DNA of 64,000 nucleotides from Achromobacter pestifer (GCF_902859625.1 NZ_CADIJX010000005.1:1-64000); one strand, 5' to 3'; positions 38,324-48,774 are shown, counted from the stretch's first letter. Made by a program: numbers and translations. The notes: generated from the sequence alone by a model not told the origin.

Positions 38324-39301
38324 CTATTCCAGCGATTCCGTCTGCGCCGCCTTGCGCGACAAGCCCTTGGGCAGCGGAAACGCCACATTCTCTTCCAGTC
38401 CAGGCATCGTGCGTACCGACACCGCGCCCAACTCCTTGACGCGCTCGATCACCTGTTGCACCAGGATCTCGGGGGCCGATGCGCCCGCCGTCACGCCAAT
38501 GCGCTTGCGGTCCACCAGCCACGCCGGGTCGATGGAATGCGCGCCATCGATCAGATAGGACGCCACGCCCTTGCGTTCGGCCACTTCGCGCAGCCGATTG
38601 GAATTGGAACTATTGGGGCTGCCCACAACCAGTACCAGATCGCAATCAGGAGCCATCACCTTCACCGCGTCCTGGCGGTTCTGGGTGGCATAGCAGATAT
38701 CGCTCTTCTTGGGCTCGACGATGGTGGGAAAGCGCGCCTTCAATGCCTTCGACACGGCCGCCGCGTCATCCACGGACAAGGTCGTCTGGGTGACATAGGC
38801 CAGGTTTTCCGGATTGTTCACTTCCAGGCTGGCCACGTCTTCGACGGTCTCGACCAGATACATGCCGCCTTGCGCCTGACCCAGCGTGCCCTCGACTTCG
38901 GGGTGGCCCTTGTGGCCGATCATGATGATCTCGCGGCCGGCCGCGCGCATGCGGGCCACTTCGATGTGGACCTTGGTGACCAGCGGACACGTGGCGTCAA
39001 ACACCTGCAAGCCGCGGGACTCCGCTTCAGCACGCACCGCCTTGGACACGCCATGCGCCGAGAACACGACGATGGAGCCGGCAGGCGCGTCATCCAGTTC
39101 GTCGATGAAGATCGCGCCCTTGGCACGCAGATCTTCCACCACATAACGATTGTGGACGATCTCATGGCGCACGTAGATCGGGGCGCCATGCAATTCAAGC
39201 GCGCGCTCGACGATATCGATGGCGCGATCCACGCCGGCACAGAAGCCGCGTGGCTGCGCCAGCAGGACTTCGGCGTCGGAGGCGGTGACGGCCTGGCTCA
39301 T
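38324..39301 (-). CDS. ispH: 4-hydroxy-3-methylbut-2-enyl diphosphate reductase
   Basis: 325 residues. The three cluster-binding cysteines are in [24 protein letters not shown] and [12 protein letters not shown], with NSSNSNRL contacting the diphosphate. IspH makes IPP and DMAPP in the last step of the MEP isoprenoid pathway and is essential. The ATG overlaps the upstream fkpB stop by one base (TGATG), the same gene pair as in E. coli. Confidence 0.96.
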   Translation of the reverse strand: MSQAVTASDAEVLLAQPRGFCAGVDRAIDIVERALELHGAPIYVRHEIVHNRYVVEDLRAKGAIFIDELDDAPAGSIVVFSAHGVSKAVRAEAESRGLQVFDATCPLVTKVHIEVARMRAAGREIIMIGHKGHPEVEGTLGQAQGGMYLVETVEDVASLEVNNPENLAYVTQTTLSVDDAAAVSKALKARFPTIVEPKKSDICYATQNRQDAVKVMAPDCDLVLVVGSPNSSNSNRLREVAERKGVASYLIDGAHSIDPAWLVDRKRIGVTAGASAPEILVQQVIERVKELGAVSVRTMPGLEENVAFPLPKGLSRKAAQTESLE

Positions 39302-39777
39302 CAGAGAACTCCCAGCAGCGCCACATCCACGCGCAAGCTGACGCCCGCGAGCGGGTGGTTGAAGTCGAACAAGGCCGTCTCGTCGTTGATTTCTTTCAGA
39401 ACGCCCGAATAGCGTCCGCCGTTGGGCGCGGTGAATTCCACCAGATCGCCCGGCTCGAAATTGGCGTCGGCGCCCGCATGCTCGGCAAGCATCGCACGGG
39501 TGACGCGCTGGATAAGTTCGGGATTGCGGTCGCCATAGGCGTCGGCCGGCTCCAGCGTGACGCTGAACCGCTCACCTTCGGCATGACCGATCAACGCGGC
39601 TTCCAGGCCGGGCGCCCATTGGCCTCCGCCCATTTGCAGCGTGCCAGGACGGCCGTCAAAGGTATCGGTAAACACCGAATCCTTGCCGGGACCAGAAGCC
39701 AGAGTGATGCGGTAATGCAGCGTTAGGTAGGAATCCTGACGGACAAAAACGTTCACTTCGTTAGAGGCGATGCTCAA
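39301..39777 (-). CDS. fkpB: FKBP-type peptidyl-prolyl cis-trans isomerase (SlpA/FkpB)
   Basis: 158 residues. [29 protein letters not shown] and [14 protein letters not shown] belong to the FKBP domain; the following insert is the chaperone flap typical of the SlyD/SlpA group. No His-rich tail is present, separating it from SlyD. It is coupled with ispH. Confidence 0.92.
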   Translation of the reverse strand: MSIASNEVNVFVRQDSYLTLHYRITLASGPGKDSVFTDTFDGRPGTLQMGGGQWAPGLEAALIGHAEGERFSVTLEPADAYGDRNPELIQRVTRAMLAEHAGADANFEPGDLVEFTAPNGGRYSGVLKEINDETALFDFNHPLAGVSLRVDVALLGVL

Positions 39778-39826
39778 GATCTGCCACCGTATAGATATTG
39801 GATAAACCCTGATTTTAGAGCCTCTT

Positions 39827-40504
39827 ATGAAATTGTCTGCCCGGCTGTCAAAACACGAGCGTCCCCGGGAGCGGCTGTTACGTCACGGAGCCGCCGCGCT
39901 CCAGGACGCGGAACTGCTTGCCATCGCCCTGCGCACCGGCATTCCCGGACTTAACGTGGTGGACCTGTCCAGCCGCTTGCTGGACCATTTTTCAGGCCTG
40001 CGAGGCCTGCTGGGAGCCTCGCCCGAGGCCCTGATGGCAGTCCCTGGCCTGGGCACGGCCAAATCCTGCACCCTGGCCGCCCTGCTGGAGCTGGCCCGCC
40101 GCTCCATTGAAGAGGATCTGACCCGCAGCGACGCCCTGCAACACCCCGGCCAAGTGAAACAATATTGCATGACAGCCCTGGGACACCGTCAGGTTGAACA
40201 CTGCATTGCGCTATACCTGGATAACCAGTTGCGCGTGATCGCCACGGGCGAGCTGGCCCGCGGCACCTTGTCCCAGGCCTCGGTGTACCCGCGCGAAGTC
40301 GTCCGTGAAGCCCTGCGCCACCATGCCGCCGCGCTGATCGTGGCCCACAACCACCCGTCAGGCCTGGCCGAGGCCAGCGCCGCCGACCGCGGCTTCACCC
40401 TGCAACTGAAACAGGCCTTGGCGCTGGTGGACATCAAACTGCTGGATCACCTGATCGTCGCCGGCGCGGCCGTTGTCTCCATGGCCGAGCTGGGCGGCCT
40501 GTAG
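39827..40504 (+). CDS. radC: RadC family JAB-domain protein
   Basis: 225 residues. An N-terminal helix-hairpin-helix region (VPGLGTAKSCTLAALLELARR) is followed by the JAMM-like metal-binding motif AHNHPSGLAEASAAD. The family was once linked to DNA repair but its biochemical role is unresolved. It is divergent from fkpB-ispH with a 49-base shared promoter region. Confidence 0.93.
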   Translation: MKLSARLSKHERPRERLLRHGAAALQDAELLAIALRTGIPGLNVVDLSSRLLDHFSGLRGLLGASPEALMAVPGLGTAKSCTLAALLELARRSIEEDLTRSDALQHPGQVKQYCMTALGHRQVEHCIALYLDNQLRVIATGELARGTLSQASVYPREVVREALRHHAAALIVAHNHPSGLAEASAADRGFTLQLKQALALVDIKLLDHLIVAGAAVVSMAELGGL

Positions 40505-40596
40505 CAGCGGCGCGGCGCGCTGGAATTCGTTAGACTACCGCCCTGAATTGCTTTAGGCTTTAACCTATTCCGGCATCACCCCGACCACCCGCCAAC

Positions 40597-41223
40597 ATGA
40601 AACGCCTGTGGGATATTTCCCCGCCCGTCTCCACGGCTTCGCCTGTCTTTCCGGGCGACACGCCCTACCGCCAGCAATGGAAGTGGTCGCTTACGCCTGG
40701 GTGTCCGGTCAATGTCAGTGAAATCACGCTGTCGCCCCATATCGGCGCCCATGCGGATGCCCCGCTGCACTACCAGAATGGCGCAGCTGCCATTGGCGCG
40801 GTGTCGCTGGAGCCGTTCCTGGGCCCCTGTCGCGTCATCCACGCCATTGATTGTGGTCCGCTGATCACCACCGACCACCTGGCCCATGCGGCCCTGAATC
40901 TTCCGCCTCGCGTGCTGGTGCGCACCGCCAAGCATGCCGCCCAAGACTGGTGGACAGACGATTTCTCCGCCTATGCGCCCCAGACCATCGAATGGCTGGC
41001 TGAACGCGGCGTCATGCTGATCGGACTGGATACCGCCAGCATCGACCCCGCGTCCAGCAAGACCCTGGACAGCCATCACACGATCTTGCGGCACGACATG
41101 CGGGTACTGGAAAACCTGGTGCTTGATGATGTGCCGGAAGGCGATTACGAGTTGATCGCCCTGCCGTTGGCGTTGGTCCAGGCTGATGCCAGCCCGGTTC
41201 GCGCCGTCTTGCGCGAGCTGTAG
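40597..41223 (+). CDS. kynB: Kynurenine formamidase
   Basis: 208 residues, cyclase-like metal hydrolase fold. The metal site is HIGAHADAPLHY, and FPGDTPYRQQW is the conserved N-terminal part. It hydrolyses N-formylkynurenine to kynurenine, the step after KynA. It lies 153 bases upstream of kynA on the same strand. Confidence 0.94.
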   Translation: MKRLWDISPPVSTASPVFPGDTPYRQQWKWSLTPGCPVNVSEITLSPHIGAHADAPLHYQNGAAAIGAVSLEPFLGPCRVIHAIDCGPLITTDHLAHAALNLPPRVLVRTAKHAAQDWWTDDFSAYAPQTIEWLAERGVMLIGLDTASIDPASSKTLDSHHTILRHDMRVLENLVLDDVPEGDYELIALPLALVQADASPVRAVLREL

Positions 41224-41376
41224 GCTGGTTTGCTGGCCATTGGGCGGCTGGCCCCTTCCAGCCGCCCCTATTCGACTAGGCACGACCATGAGACATTTCC
41301 CCCCTTACGCGCCCAGCTGGCGCGCATTGCCCGCATCCGCTCGCCGCGCCGCCCCGCCCTGCCCCGGAGGCCAAGC

Positions 41377-42225
41377 ATGAGCTGCCCGCACCGCCCCGAA
41401 GACATCGTCCACCAGGAAAAAGCGCAGCTGGATTTCACGCGCGACATGACCTACGGCGACTACCTCCATCTGGACGAATTGCTGGGCGCGCAGCATCCGC
41501 TGTCGCCCGAGCACAACGAGATGCTGTTCATCATCCAGCACCAGACCAGCGAACTGTGGATGAAGCTGATGCTGCACGAGCTGCGTGCCGCCATCGCCAA
41601 TGTGGCCGCCGACCGGTTGCAGCCCGCATTCAAGATGCTGGCGCGCGTGAGCAAGATCATGGAACAGCTGGTTCACGCCTGGGATGTGCTGGCCACCATG
41701 ACGCCGCCCGAGTATTCCGCGCTGCGCCCGTACCTGGCTCGTTCCAGCGGCTTCCAGAGCTACCAATACCGCCAAGTGGAATTCCTGCTGGGCAACAAGA
41801 ACGCGGCCATGCTCAAGCCGCACGCGCACCGCGAAGACCTGCTGGCCCAGGTGCGAACCGCCTACGAAGCCCCCTCGCTGTATGACGAAGCGTTGCGCTT
41901 GCTGGCTCGCCACGGCGTGGACGTGCCGGCCGACCGCCTGGACCGTGACTGGACACAACCCTACCAAGCCTCGGAAGGCGTCGAAGCGGCCTGGCTGACG
42001 GTCTACCGCGACACCGACCGCTATTGGGACCTGTACCAACTGGGCGAGAAGCTGACCGACCTGGAGGATGCGTTCCGCCTGTGGCGATTCCGCCACGTCA
42101 CCACCGTCGAACGGGTCATCGGCTTCAAGCGCGGCACAGGCGGCACATCTGGCGTCGATTACCTGCGCCGCATGCTGGATGTGGTGTTGTTTCCGGAAAT
42201 CTGGAAGCTGCGCACGGAGCTCTGA
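41377..42225 (+). CDS. kynA: Tryptophan 2,3-dioxygenase
   Basis: 282 residues. The haem-pocket region [31 protein letters not shown] and [15 protein letters not shown] are characteristic. It opens the indole ring of tryptophan to N-formylkynurenine. GGAGG precedes the ATG at 41377; the longer frame has no such site. The kynureninase gene that often completes the set is not here. An imperfectly placed 9-bp stem (42241-42249 with 42263-42271) after the stop may help termination. Confidence 0.95.
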   Translation: MSCPHRPEDIVHQEKAQLDFTRDMTYGDYLHLDELLGAQHPLSPEHNEMLFIIQHQTSELWMKLMLHELRAAIANVAADRLQPAFKMLARVSKIMEQLVHAWDVLATMTPPEYSALRPYLARSSGFQSYQYRQVEFLLGNKNAAMLKPHAHREDLLAQVRTAYEAPSLYDEALRLLARHGVDVPADRLDRDWTQPYQASEGVEAAWLTVYRDTDRYWDLYQLGEKLTDLEDAFRLWRFRHVTTVERVIGFKRGTGGTSGVDYLRRMLDVVLFPEIWKLRTEL

Positions 42226-42306
42226 AGCCCGTCCCCCTATCAGGCAAGGGAAGCGGGCCAGGCCTTGCCTGCTTTCCATGACTGGCGCATCGGGAATTTC
42301 CCATGC

Positions 42307-42312
42307 TAGAAT
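42307..42312 (+). promoter_or_regulatory. Candidate -10 of rpmE2
   Basis: TAGAAT follows a GGGAATTTCCC palindrome (42292-42302) about 130 bases upstream of the L31 gene. No convincing -35 is seen. No Zur-like motif was found here. Confidence 0.3.
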
Positions 42313-42440
42313 TTGGGGTTACTTTTTGGATACGTGGCTAGAGGCCTCGCGTGGGCGTTTCGTTGTAAACGGCTTTTCGCGTCCTGGCTGGCGACCCTAA
42401 CAACTTGAGAAAGACTCCTTGCGAGTCCTAGGAAAGCACC

Positions 42441-42707
42441 ATGAAAGAAGGCATTCACCCCGAATACCGCGATGTCGTTTTCGCCGACCTGCAAACGGGC
42501 AACAAGTTCATCACCCGTTCGACCGTCCACACGCGCGAAACCGTCGAAATCGACGGCAAGACGTACCCGCTGTTCAAGTGCGACGTGACGTCCGAATCGC
42601 ACCCGTTCTACACGGGCGCCCAAACGCGCATCGTCGAAACCGGCCGTGTGGAAAAGTTCCGCGCCCGCTTCGCCCGTACTGCCGGCACGGTCAAGTCCGC
42701 TTCCTGA
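42441..42707 (+). CDS. rpmE2: 50S ribosomal protein L31 type B
   Basis: 88 residues, [20 protein letters not shown] at the N-terminus. It lacks the four zinc-binding cysteines of classical L31, so it is the zinc-free (C-minus) paralogue. Such copies are often induced by zinc lack in other bacteria, but here it may be the only L31. A terminator follows directly. Confidence 0.95.
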   Translation: MKEGIHPEYRDVVFADLQTGNKFITRSTVHTRETVEIDGKTYPLFKCDVTSESHPFYTGAQTRIVETGRVEKFRARFARTAGTVKSAS

Positions 42708-42734
42708 TCCTGTTGCTCCTGCGGGAGTCACAGC

Positions 42735-42764
42735 AAAAAGGCAGCCTCCGGGCTGCTTTTTTTT
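42735..42764 (+). terminator. Terminator of rpmE2
   Basis: Stem GCAGCC / GGCTGC (42741-42746, 42751-42756) with an upstream A tract and eight T downstream. Confidence 0.92.
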
Positions 42765-42829
42765 CCCCCTAGCTGGCTTGTCATGGGCTGGGGCTGGCGC
42801 AACCAGATCACTCGGTTACATTAACGCCC

Positions 42830-44560
42830 GTGTCCCCACTTTCAATTTCCACGCCGGCCCGACTCACGTCAGTGGCCACCGCAAAACTCCCCAGGCTGAT
42901 TCTGCTAGGCCTGTCGCTGGCCTACATCCTGGCCGGCCTGTTCATGCGCGATCCGTGGAAAACGGATGATGCGGTCGGTTTGGCGACCATGATCACGGCG
43001 ATCCGCGAAGGCGGCATCACCTGGCTGCTCCCGCAAGTGGGCCACCTGGCGCACGCCGAAGAAGGCCCGCTCATTACCTGGGTGGGCGCCATCAGCATCT
43101 GGCTGTTCGGCCCATTCGTCGGCGACATCACCGCTGGACGCCTGCCCAATCTGCTGTGGTTCGGCATCACCGCGACGAGCGTCTGGTACGGCACGTATCT
43201 GCTGGGCCGCCGCGCTGAAGCCCAACCCCTGGCGCTGCCGTTCGGCGGCGAACCTGCTCCACGCGACTATGGGCGCATGCTGGCGGACGCCGCCCTGCTG
43301 CTGCTGCTGGCCACGGTGGGTATCTTGCAGCGCACTCACGAAACCACCGTCGTGCCCGCCATCATGGCGTGCCAGGCGCTGGCCTTCTATTCCCTGGCCC
43401 GCAGCGTGGACCGTCCGATTACCGGCACCACCACGCTGGGCATCGCCCTGGCTGCCAGCTTCCTGGCGCGCGGCTGGGTGGGCGCGATACCCATCATGAT
43501 CGGCGCTTTGCTCGCGTTCTACCCGCGCAGCCAGTTGTGGAAATGCAAGCGCTGGCTGCCTTGGGCGGCGCTCCTGACCACCGCGCTGATCCTGGCCTGG
43601 TGGATCCCGGCCAGTGAAACCAGCCAATACTGGATTCGCAACTGGAAGACCTGGAACCTGTCGTCCTTCGCATTGCCGTCATGGCACGACGTTGGCCGGA
43701 CGTTGCGCGACCTGCCCTGGTATCTGTGGCCGACCTGGCCGCTGGCGTTGCTGGCCATCTGGCGCTGGCGCGCATGGATCTATGCGCCCCACATCTGGCT
43801 GCCGCTGATGATGTTCGTGTGCTCGACCCTGGTGCTGTTCGGCCTTGAAGAAGCCACGGATTCCGAATACGTATTGCTGGCGGTGCCTTGCGCCGTGCTG
43901 GGTGCCTTCTCGCTGCCCACCCTGCGCCGCGGCGTCGTCAACACGCTGGACTGGTTCGCCGTCATGTGTTTTTCGCTGACGGCCGCCACGGCTTGGCTGG
44001 GCTGGGTCGCCCTGCATTTCAACTGGCCGGCCCAGATCTCCCGCAATATCGCCCGGCAGACCACGGGCTATGAGCCCGTGATTTCATGGACTGCCTTTGC
44101 ACTGGCCGTCGTTTTCACCATCGTATGGATCGCGCTGGTGGTGTGGCGTCTGCGCGTGCGTCCGCAGGCCCTGTGGCGTGGCACCGTACTGTCGGCCGGT
44201 GGGCTGACCGTGACGTGGATCCTGTTGGTGCTGCTGTGGCAACCCGCCGTGGACTACGCTCGCAGCTACCGCACCGTCTCGGGCCAGTTGGCCCAGGCGC
44301 TGGAGCAGAACATGCGGCCGGGTGAATGCGTCCGCGGCTTGAGCCTGGGCAGCGGCCAGCGAGCATCGTTCCTGATTTTCAATAACCTGACCTTCACGTT
44401 CGACGCCAAGTGCACGCTGATCCTGCAACAGACGACCAACCAGAGCCTGCGCGACAACACCGCTGCGTATAGCGATGGTGCAGACGTCCTGTGGCAGGGT
44501 GGCCGCCGCGCCGACAGGCAGGAAGTGTTCCGCCTGCTGCGGATCGGCTCCAACCGATGA
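42830..44560 (+). CDS. ArnT-like glycosyltransferase (GT83/PMT family)
   Basis: 576 residues with about eleven to thirteen membrane segments. The first periplasmic loop has the acidic DDAVGLATMI region expected for polyprenyl-phosphate-sugar transferases of the ArnT/PMT type, followed by large loops and a C-terminal periplasmic domain. ArnT enzymes move aminoarabinose or another sugar from undecaprenyl phosphate to lipid A; other members decorate other acceptors. The start is GTG 42830 with no clear Shine-Dalgarno. It overlaps the MATE gene by four bases. No arn biosynthesis genes are nearby. Confidence 0.78.
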   Translation: MSPLSISTPARLTSVATAKLPRLILLGLSLAYILAGLFMRDPWKTDDAVGLATMITAIREGGITWLLPQVGHLAHAEEGPLITWVGAISIWLFGPFVGDITAGRLPNLLWFGITATSVWYGTYLLGRRAEAQPLALPFGGEPAPRDYGRMLADAALLLLLATVGILQRTHETTVVPAIMACQALAFYSLARSVDRPITGTTTLGIALAASFLARGWVGAIPIMIGALLAFYPRSQLWKCKRWLPWAALLTTALILAWWIPASETSQYWIRNWKTWNLSSFALPSWHDVGRTLRDLPWYLWPTWPLALLAIWRWRAWIYAPHIWLPLMMFVCSTLVLFGLEEATDSEYVLLAVPCAVLGAFSLPTLRRGVVNTLDWFAVMCFSLTAATAWLGWVALHFNWPAQISRNIARQTTGYEPVISWTAFALAVVFTIVWIALVVWRLRVRPQALWRGTVLSAGGLTVTWILLVLLWQPAVDYARSYRTVSGQLAQALEQNMRPGECVRGLSLGSGQRASFLIFNNLTFTFDAKCTLILQQTTNQSLRDNTAAYSDGADVLWQGGRRADRQEVFRLLRIGSNR

Positions 44561-45957
44561 CTCCCGCGAACACGGCGCCGATGACCTTCGGCGCCACCCT
44601 GCGCGGCATCGCCAAGCAAGCGTGGCCCGTGCTGATCAGCCAATGGGCCGGCATCTCGTTCGGCGTGCTGGACACCGCCATGACGGGCCATTCCAGCCCC
44701 GATGATCTGGCGGCGATGGCCTTGTCCGCGTCGATCTACATCACCGTTTTCGTTGGCCTGATGGGCGTGATCCACGCCCTGATCCCCATCCTGGCCCAAC
44801 ACTATGGCGCGGGAAACAACCTGGAAGTCGGCCGCAGCTGGGGCCAGGGTGTCTGGCTGGCGCTGGGCCTGTCGGTCGTGGGCGCGATCCTGATGCTGTT
44901 CCCGAACGTCTGGCTGTCGATGTCGGGCAACGTGGCTCCCGGCGTGCGCGAACGGATCGGCTCCTACCTGCAAGCGCTGGTGCTGGCGTTGCCTGCCGCG
45001 CTGGTGTTCCGCACCATCTATGCGCTGGGCACATCGGTGTCGCGCCCCAAACTGGTCATGGCCATCAACCTGTCGGCCATCGGCTTCAAGGCCTTCTTCA
45101 ATTGGCTGTTCATCTACGGCAGCCTGGGTCTGCCGGCCATGGGCGCCACCGGGGCTGGCCTGGCGACCGCCCTGGTGTCCTGGATGAGCCTGGGGCTGGG
45201 CCTGTGGGTGATTACGCACGACCGCTTTTACCGCCGCTTCCAATTGCGGGTGGGCAAGCCCGACTGGAAGACGTTGAAAGAACTGCTGCGCCTGGGTATC
45301 CCGATGGGTGGGTCGTACCTGGTGGAAGTGTCAGCATTCACGTTCATGGCCTTGCTGGTGGCCCGTGAAGGCACGTATGTCACCGGCGGGCACCAGATCA
45401 TGTCGAACCTGGCCGCGCTGTGCTACATGATGCCGATGGCGCTGGGCGTCGCCACCGCCGCGCTCACCGCCCAGGCGATCGGCGCCGGCAATCTTGCCCA
45501 TGCGCACCGAACCGGCATGGCCGGGCTGGCGCTAGGCGTGATCGGCGCGCTGCTGACCGCGGCGGTCCTGCTGGTTGGCCGCCCGCTCATCCTGGCGGCC
45601 TACACCAATGATGCCAATGTGGCCGCCGTCGCCACCACCCTGCTGATGGTGCTGCCGCTGTTCCACCTGTTCGACTCCATGCAGTGCATCAACTCCTATC
45701 TGTTGCGCGCCTACAAAGTCGCGGTGGTGCCGTTGCTGCTGCAAATGGTGGCGCTGGCAGGCGTTGGCCTGGTCGGCGGCTGGTGGTTCGGCTTCGGCCC
45801 GGGCCGTGGCGGACTGGACGGCATACGCAACGTTCTCGTGCCGGGCTCGCCCGAAGGCGCGGGCAGCATGTGGCTGATGGCGATGGTCGGGCTGGCGCTG
45901 TCCGCCGCCCTGCTGCACTTCTGGTATCGGCGGATCGTGCGGACGGTGGCGCGGTAA
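44557..45957 (+). CDS. MATE family efflux transporter
   Basis: 466 residues, twelve membrane helices in two related halves. The N-terminal QWAGISFGVLDTAMTGHSSP and the matching second-half region are typical MATE sequence. It expels cationic drugs or metabolites using a Na+ or H+ gradient, or flips lipid-linked substrates in some members. The start overlaps the ArnT-like stop as ATGA, so the two are coupled; a shared envelope role is possible. Confidence 0.9.
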   Translation: MTPANTAPMTFGATLRGIAKQAWPVLISQWAGISFGVLDTAMTGHSSPDDLAAMALSASIYITVFVGLMGVIHALIPILAQHYGAGNNLEVGRSWGQGVWLALGLSVVGAILMLFPNVWLSMSGNVAPGVRERIGSYLQALVLALPAALVFRTIYALGTSVSRPKLVMAINLSAIGFKAFFNWLFIYGSLGLPAMGATGAGLATALVSWMSLGLGLWVITHDRFYRRFQLRVGKPDWKTLKELLRLGIPMGGSYLVEVSAFTFMALLVAREGTYVTGGHQIMSNLAALCYMMPMALGVATAALTAQAIGAGNLAHAHRTGMAGLALGVIGALLTAAVLLVGRPLILAAYTNDANVAAVATTLLMVLPLFHLFDSMQCINSYLLRAYKVAVVPLLLQMVALAGVGLVGGWWFGFGPGRGGLDGIRNVLVPGSPEGAGSMWLMAMVGLALSAALLHFWYRRIVRTVAR

Positions 45958-45987
45958 CCATCCTGTCCGCCACGCCCGACGCGCATG

Positions 45988-46016
45988 AAAAAGGCAGCCC
46001 GAAGGCTGCCTTTTTT
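45988..46016. terminator. Bidirectional terminator
   Basis: AGGCAGCC / GGCTGCCT stem with CGAA loop, A tract before and six T after, between the convergent MATE gene and paaK. Confidence 0.9.
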
Positions 46017-46038
46017 GCGGGCGTTCAGCGTGAAGGCC

Positions 46039-47358
46039 TCACACCACCTTCGGACGCTTGTCGATCACGCGACGCGCCTTGCCCGTCAGGGTGCGTTCCA
46101 CATGGCCGGCATCCGACACCTGAATGCGCGCGCTGACGCCGATGTGCGTCTTCACCGCATGTTGCAGCTGCTTGCCCAGGCTGGCGCGCTCGGCGTCCGA
46201 CAGGCCTGAGAACTCGGCCCGCACTTCGGTCAGGATCTCCAGCTCGTCCATGTTGCCCGTGCGGGACAGCACCAGTTGATAGTGCGGAGCCAGCTGGGCG
46301 ATCTTCAACACCAGTTCTTCAACCTGCGTCGGGAACATGTTCACGCCACGCACGATCAGCATGTCATCGCTGCGGCCAGTGATCTTGCCGATGCGGCGCA
46401 TGCTGCGCGCGGTCGGGGGCAACAGGCGGGTCAGATCGCGCGTGCGGTAGCGGATGATCGGCATCGCTTCCTTGGTCAACGACGTGAACACCAGCTCGCC
46501 CGGTTCGCCATCCGCCACCGGTTCGCCGGTATCGGGGTTGATGATCTCGGCGTAGAAATGGTCTTCCCAGACCACCGGGCCATCCTTGGTCTCGACGCAT
46601 TCGCTGGCCACGCCAGGCCCCATCACTTCGGACAGGCCGTAGATATCCACTGCGTCGATGCCGGCTTCGGTCTCGATGTCGGCACGCATCTGCCCCGTCC
46701 ATGGCTCGGCGCCGAAGATGCCGATGCGCAGCGAACTTTGACGCGGATCAATGCCTTGGCGGCGCTGTTCTTCCAGAATATTGCAGAAATAGGAGGGCGT
46801 GACCATGATGATGTCCGGACGGAAATCATTGATCAGCTGCACCTGCTTTTCGGTCTGCCCGCCCGACATCGGGATGACGGTGCAACCCAGGCGTTCGGCG
46901 CCGTAATGCGCGCCCAAACCGCCCGTGAACAGGCCGTAGCCGTAAGCGATATGAATGGTATCGCCCGGCTTGCCGCCTGCCGCGCGGATCGACCGCGCCA
47001 CCAGATTGGCCCAGTTATCCAGGTCGCTCTTGGTGTAGCCCACCACCGTCGGCTTGCCGGTCGTGCCGCTGGAGGCATGGATGCGCGAAATGCGTTCGCG
47101 CGGAACGGCGAACATGCCGAAGGGGTAGTTCTCGCGCAGGTCCTTCTTGGTCGTGAAGGGAAACTTCGCGATATCGGACAGTTGCTTCAGATCGTCGGGA
47201 TGCACGCCCGCTTCATCGAACGCCTTTTTGTAATGCGGGACGTTGTCGTAAGCGTGCTTCAGCGTCCACTTCATGCGCTGCAACTGCAACGCGCGAAGCT
47301 CATCCTCGCTGGCATGCTCGATGGGGTCCAGCCCCGGCTTGCTCATGGTGTTGGACAT
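46039..47358 (-). CDS. paaK: Phenylacetate-CoA ligase
   Basis: 439 residues, ANL superfamily. The AMP-binding loop is SSGTTGKPTVVGYT, and YGLSEVMGPGVA and RTRDLTRL are later motifs. It activates phenylacetate to phenylacetyl-CoA, the first step of the pathway. AGGAG lies 11 bases before the ATG at 47358. It is the last gene of the paa cluster, 143 bases after paaI. Confidence 0.96.
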   Translation of the reverse strand: MSNTMSKPGLDPIEHASEDELRALQLQRMKWTLKHAYDNVPHYKKAFDEAGVHPDDLKQLSDIAKFPFTTKKDLRENYPFGMFAVPRERISRIHASSGTTGKPTVVGYTKSDLDNWANLVARSIRAAGGKPGDTIHIAYGYGLFTGGLGAHYGAERLGCTVIPMSGGQTEKQVQLINDFRPDIIMVTPSYFCNILEEQRRQGIDPRQSSLRIGIFGAEPWTGQMRADIETEAGIDAVDIYGLSEVMGPGVASECVETKDGPVVWEDHFYAEIINPDTGEPVADGEPGELVFTSLTKEAMPIIRYRTRDLTRLLPPTARSMRRIGKITGRSDDMLIVRGVNMFPTQVEELVLKIAQLAPHYQLVLSRTGNMDELEILTEVRAEFSGLSDAERASLGKQLQHAVKTHIGVSARIQVSDAGHVERTLTGKARRVIDKRPKVV

Positions 47359-47501
47359 GGTTATCTCTCTCCTGAAATTCTCTCTACACCGATCCGGGCG
47401 GCGTCAGGGGCGAAGGGCCCCGGGCGCGCGCCGCCCTGCCGGCGGCCTTGTCTTGTGGTGGGATGACGGATGTGGTGGTGTTGCGCCTTGGGCCTCTTGC
47501 G

Positions 47502-47975
47502 TCAGGCTTCGTCGGGCACGCCGACGATCTGGCCCTTGATCCGGTAGGATCGTCCGCGGAACAAGGCAACGTTGCGGCCGTCCTGATTGGTCACGGTGAC
47601 GTCGTAGACGCCCGTGCGACCTGCCAGCGACCGTTCCTGGGCGACGGCGGTCAACACATCGCCTTCAAATCCAGGGGCCAGATAATCGATGGTGCAACCC
47701 GACGCCACCGTGCTGACATTGCGCGAATTGCACGAGAACGCGAAGGCGCTGTCCGCCAGGGCAAAAATGAAACCGCCGTGGCAGGTCTTGTGCCCATTCA
47801 GCATATCGGCGCGCACGCGCATCGTCAGACGCGCATAGCCCGGCGCCATTTCCTCGACTTTCATGTCCAGGCCTTGCGAGGCCGCGTCACCCGCGTACAT
47901 CACGGTGCCGACAGCCTGCGCCAGTTCCTGGGGATCGTTCGGCACTTCCACGGCGGGAACGTGTACGTTCATCAT
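47502..47975 (-). CDS. paaI: Phenylacetic acid degradation thioesterase PaaI
   Basis: 157 residues, hotdog fold. The active-site segment is HGGFIFALADSAFAFSCNS. It hydrolyses dead-end hydroxyphenylacetyl-CoA esters to free CoA. ATGATG begins the gene; the first ATG overlaps the paaG stop by four bases. Confidence 0.93.
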   Translation of the reverse strand: MMNVHVPAVEVPNDPQELAQAVGTVMYAGDAASQGLDMKVEEMAPGYARLTMRVRADMLNGHKTCHGGFIFALADSAFAFSCNSRNVSTVASGCTIDYLAPGFEGDVLTAVAQERSLAGRTGVYDVTVTNQDGRNVALFRGRSYRIKGQIVGVPDEA

Positions 47976-48760
47976 TGCCCCTTGAATTGCGGTTCGCGCT
48001 TGCCGAGGAAGGCGGCGACGCCTTCGGCGTAATCCGCGCTGCGTCCCAGTTCGCGCATCATGTCGCGTTCCAGGTCCAGCTGCGTAGACAGGTCATTGCC
48101 CAGACTGGCCTGCAAGGCCCGCTTGGTGAACGCCAGCCCCTTGGTGGGCGCCGTCGAGAAGTGCTTGGCCAGACCGTCCAGCGTAGCGTCGAATTCCTCG
48201 TCCGCCACGCATTGCCAGATCAAGCCCCACGCTTCTGCCTGCTTGGCGCTGAGCTTGTCGCCCAGCATGGCCAGACCCATGGCGCGCGCACGGCCGACCA
48301 GGCGCGGCAGCACGAACGTGCCGCCGGTGTCGGGAATCAGCCCCAGGCGGCAGAACGACTGGATGAAATTCGCCGAGGCTTTGGCGATGACGATATCGCC
48401 CGCGAACGCCAAATTGGCGCCCGCCCCCGCAGCCACGCCGTTCACGCCCACCACGACAGGCATGGGCAAGGCGTTCAAGCGGCGCACCAGCGGGCCGTAG
48501 AACTTGTCGACGGTTTCGCCCAGATCAGGCGGCGTGCCGTCCTCGGCGGGCTTGCGCTCGCTTAGATCCTGGCCCGCGCAAAAGCCGCGCCCCGCACCGG
48601 TCAGGACCAGCACGCGCGCGCCTTCGGTTTCCACCCGCGTCAAGGCGTCGGCGACTTCGCCGTGCATGTTGGCGGTGAAGCTGTTCAGCTTGTCCGGACG
48701 GTTCAGCGTCAAGCGCGCGATGCCGTTGGACAGATCGAATTGAATATCCTGATAGCTCAT
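47972..48760 (-). CDS. paaG: 1,2-epoxyphenylacetyl-CoA isomerase
   Basis: 262 residues of the enoyl-CoA hydratase/isomerase fold (GAGRGFCAGQDLSE oxyanion region, GVAAGAGANLAFAGDIV). It converts the epoxide made by PaaABCE to the oxepin. ATG 48760 begins the conserved MSYQDIQF. It is 14 bases from paaN and overlaps paaI. Confidence 0.92.
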   Translation of the reverse strand: MSYQDIQFDLSNGIARLTLNRPDKLNSFTANMHGEVADALTRVETEGARVLVLTGAGRGFCAGQDLSERKPAEDGTPPDLGETVDKFYGPLVRRLNALPMPVVVGVNGVAAGAGANLAFAGDIVIAKASANFIQSFCRLGLIPDTGGTFVLPRLVGRARAMGLAMLGDKLSAKQAEAWGLIWQCVADEEFDATLDGLAKHFSTAPTKGLAFTKRALQASLGNDLSTQLDLERDMMRELGRSADYAEGVAAFLGKREPQFKGQ

Positions 48761-48774
48761 GTACGCCACCCTGC

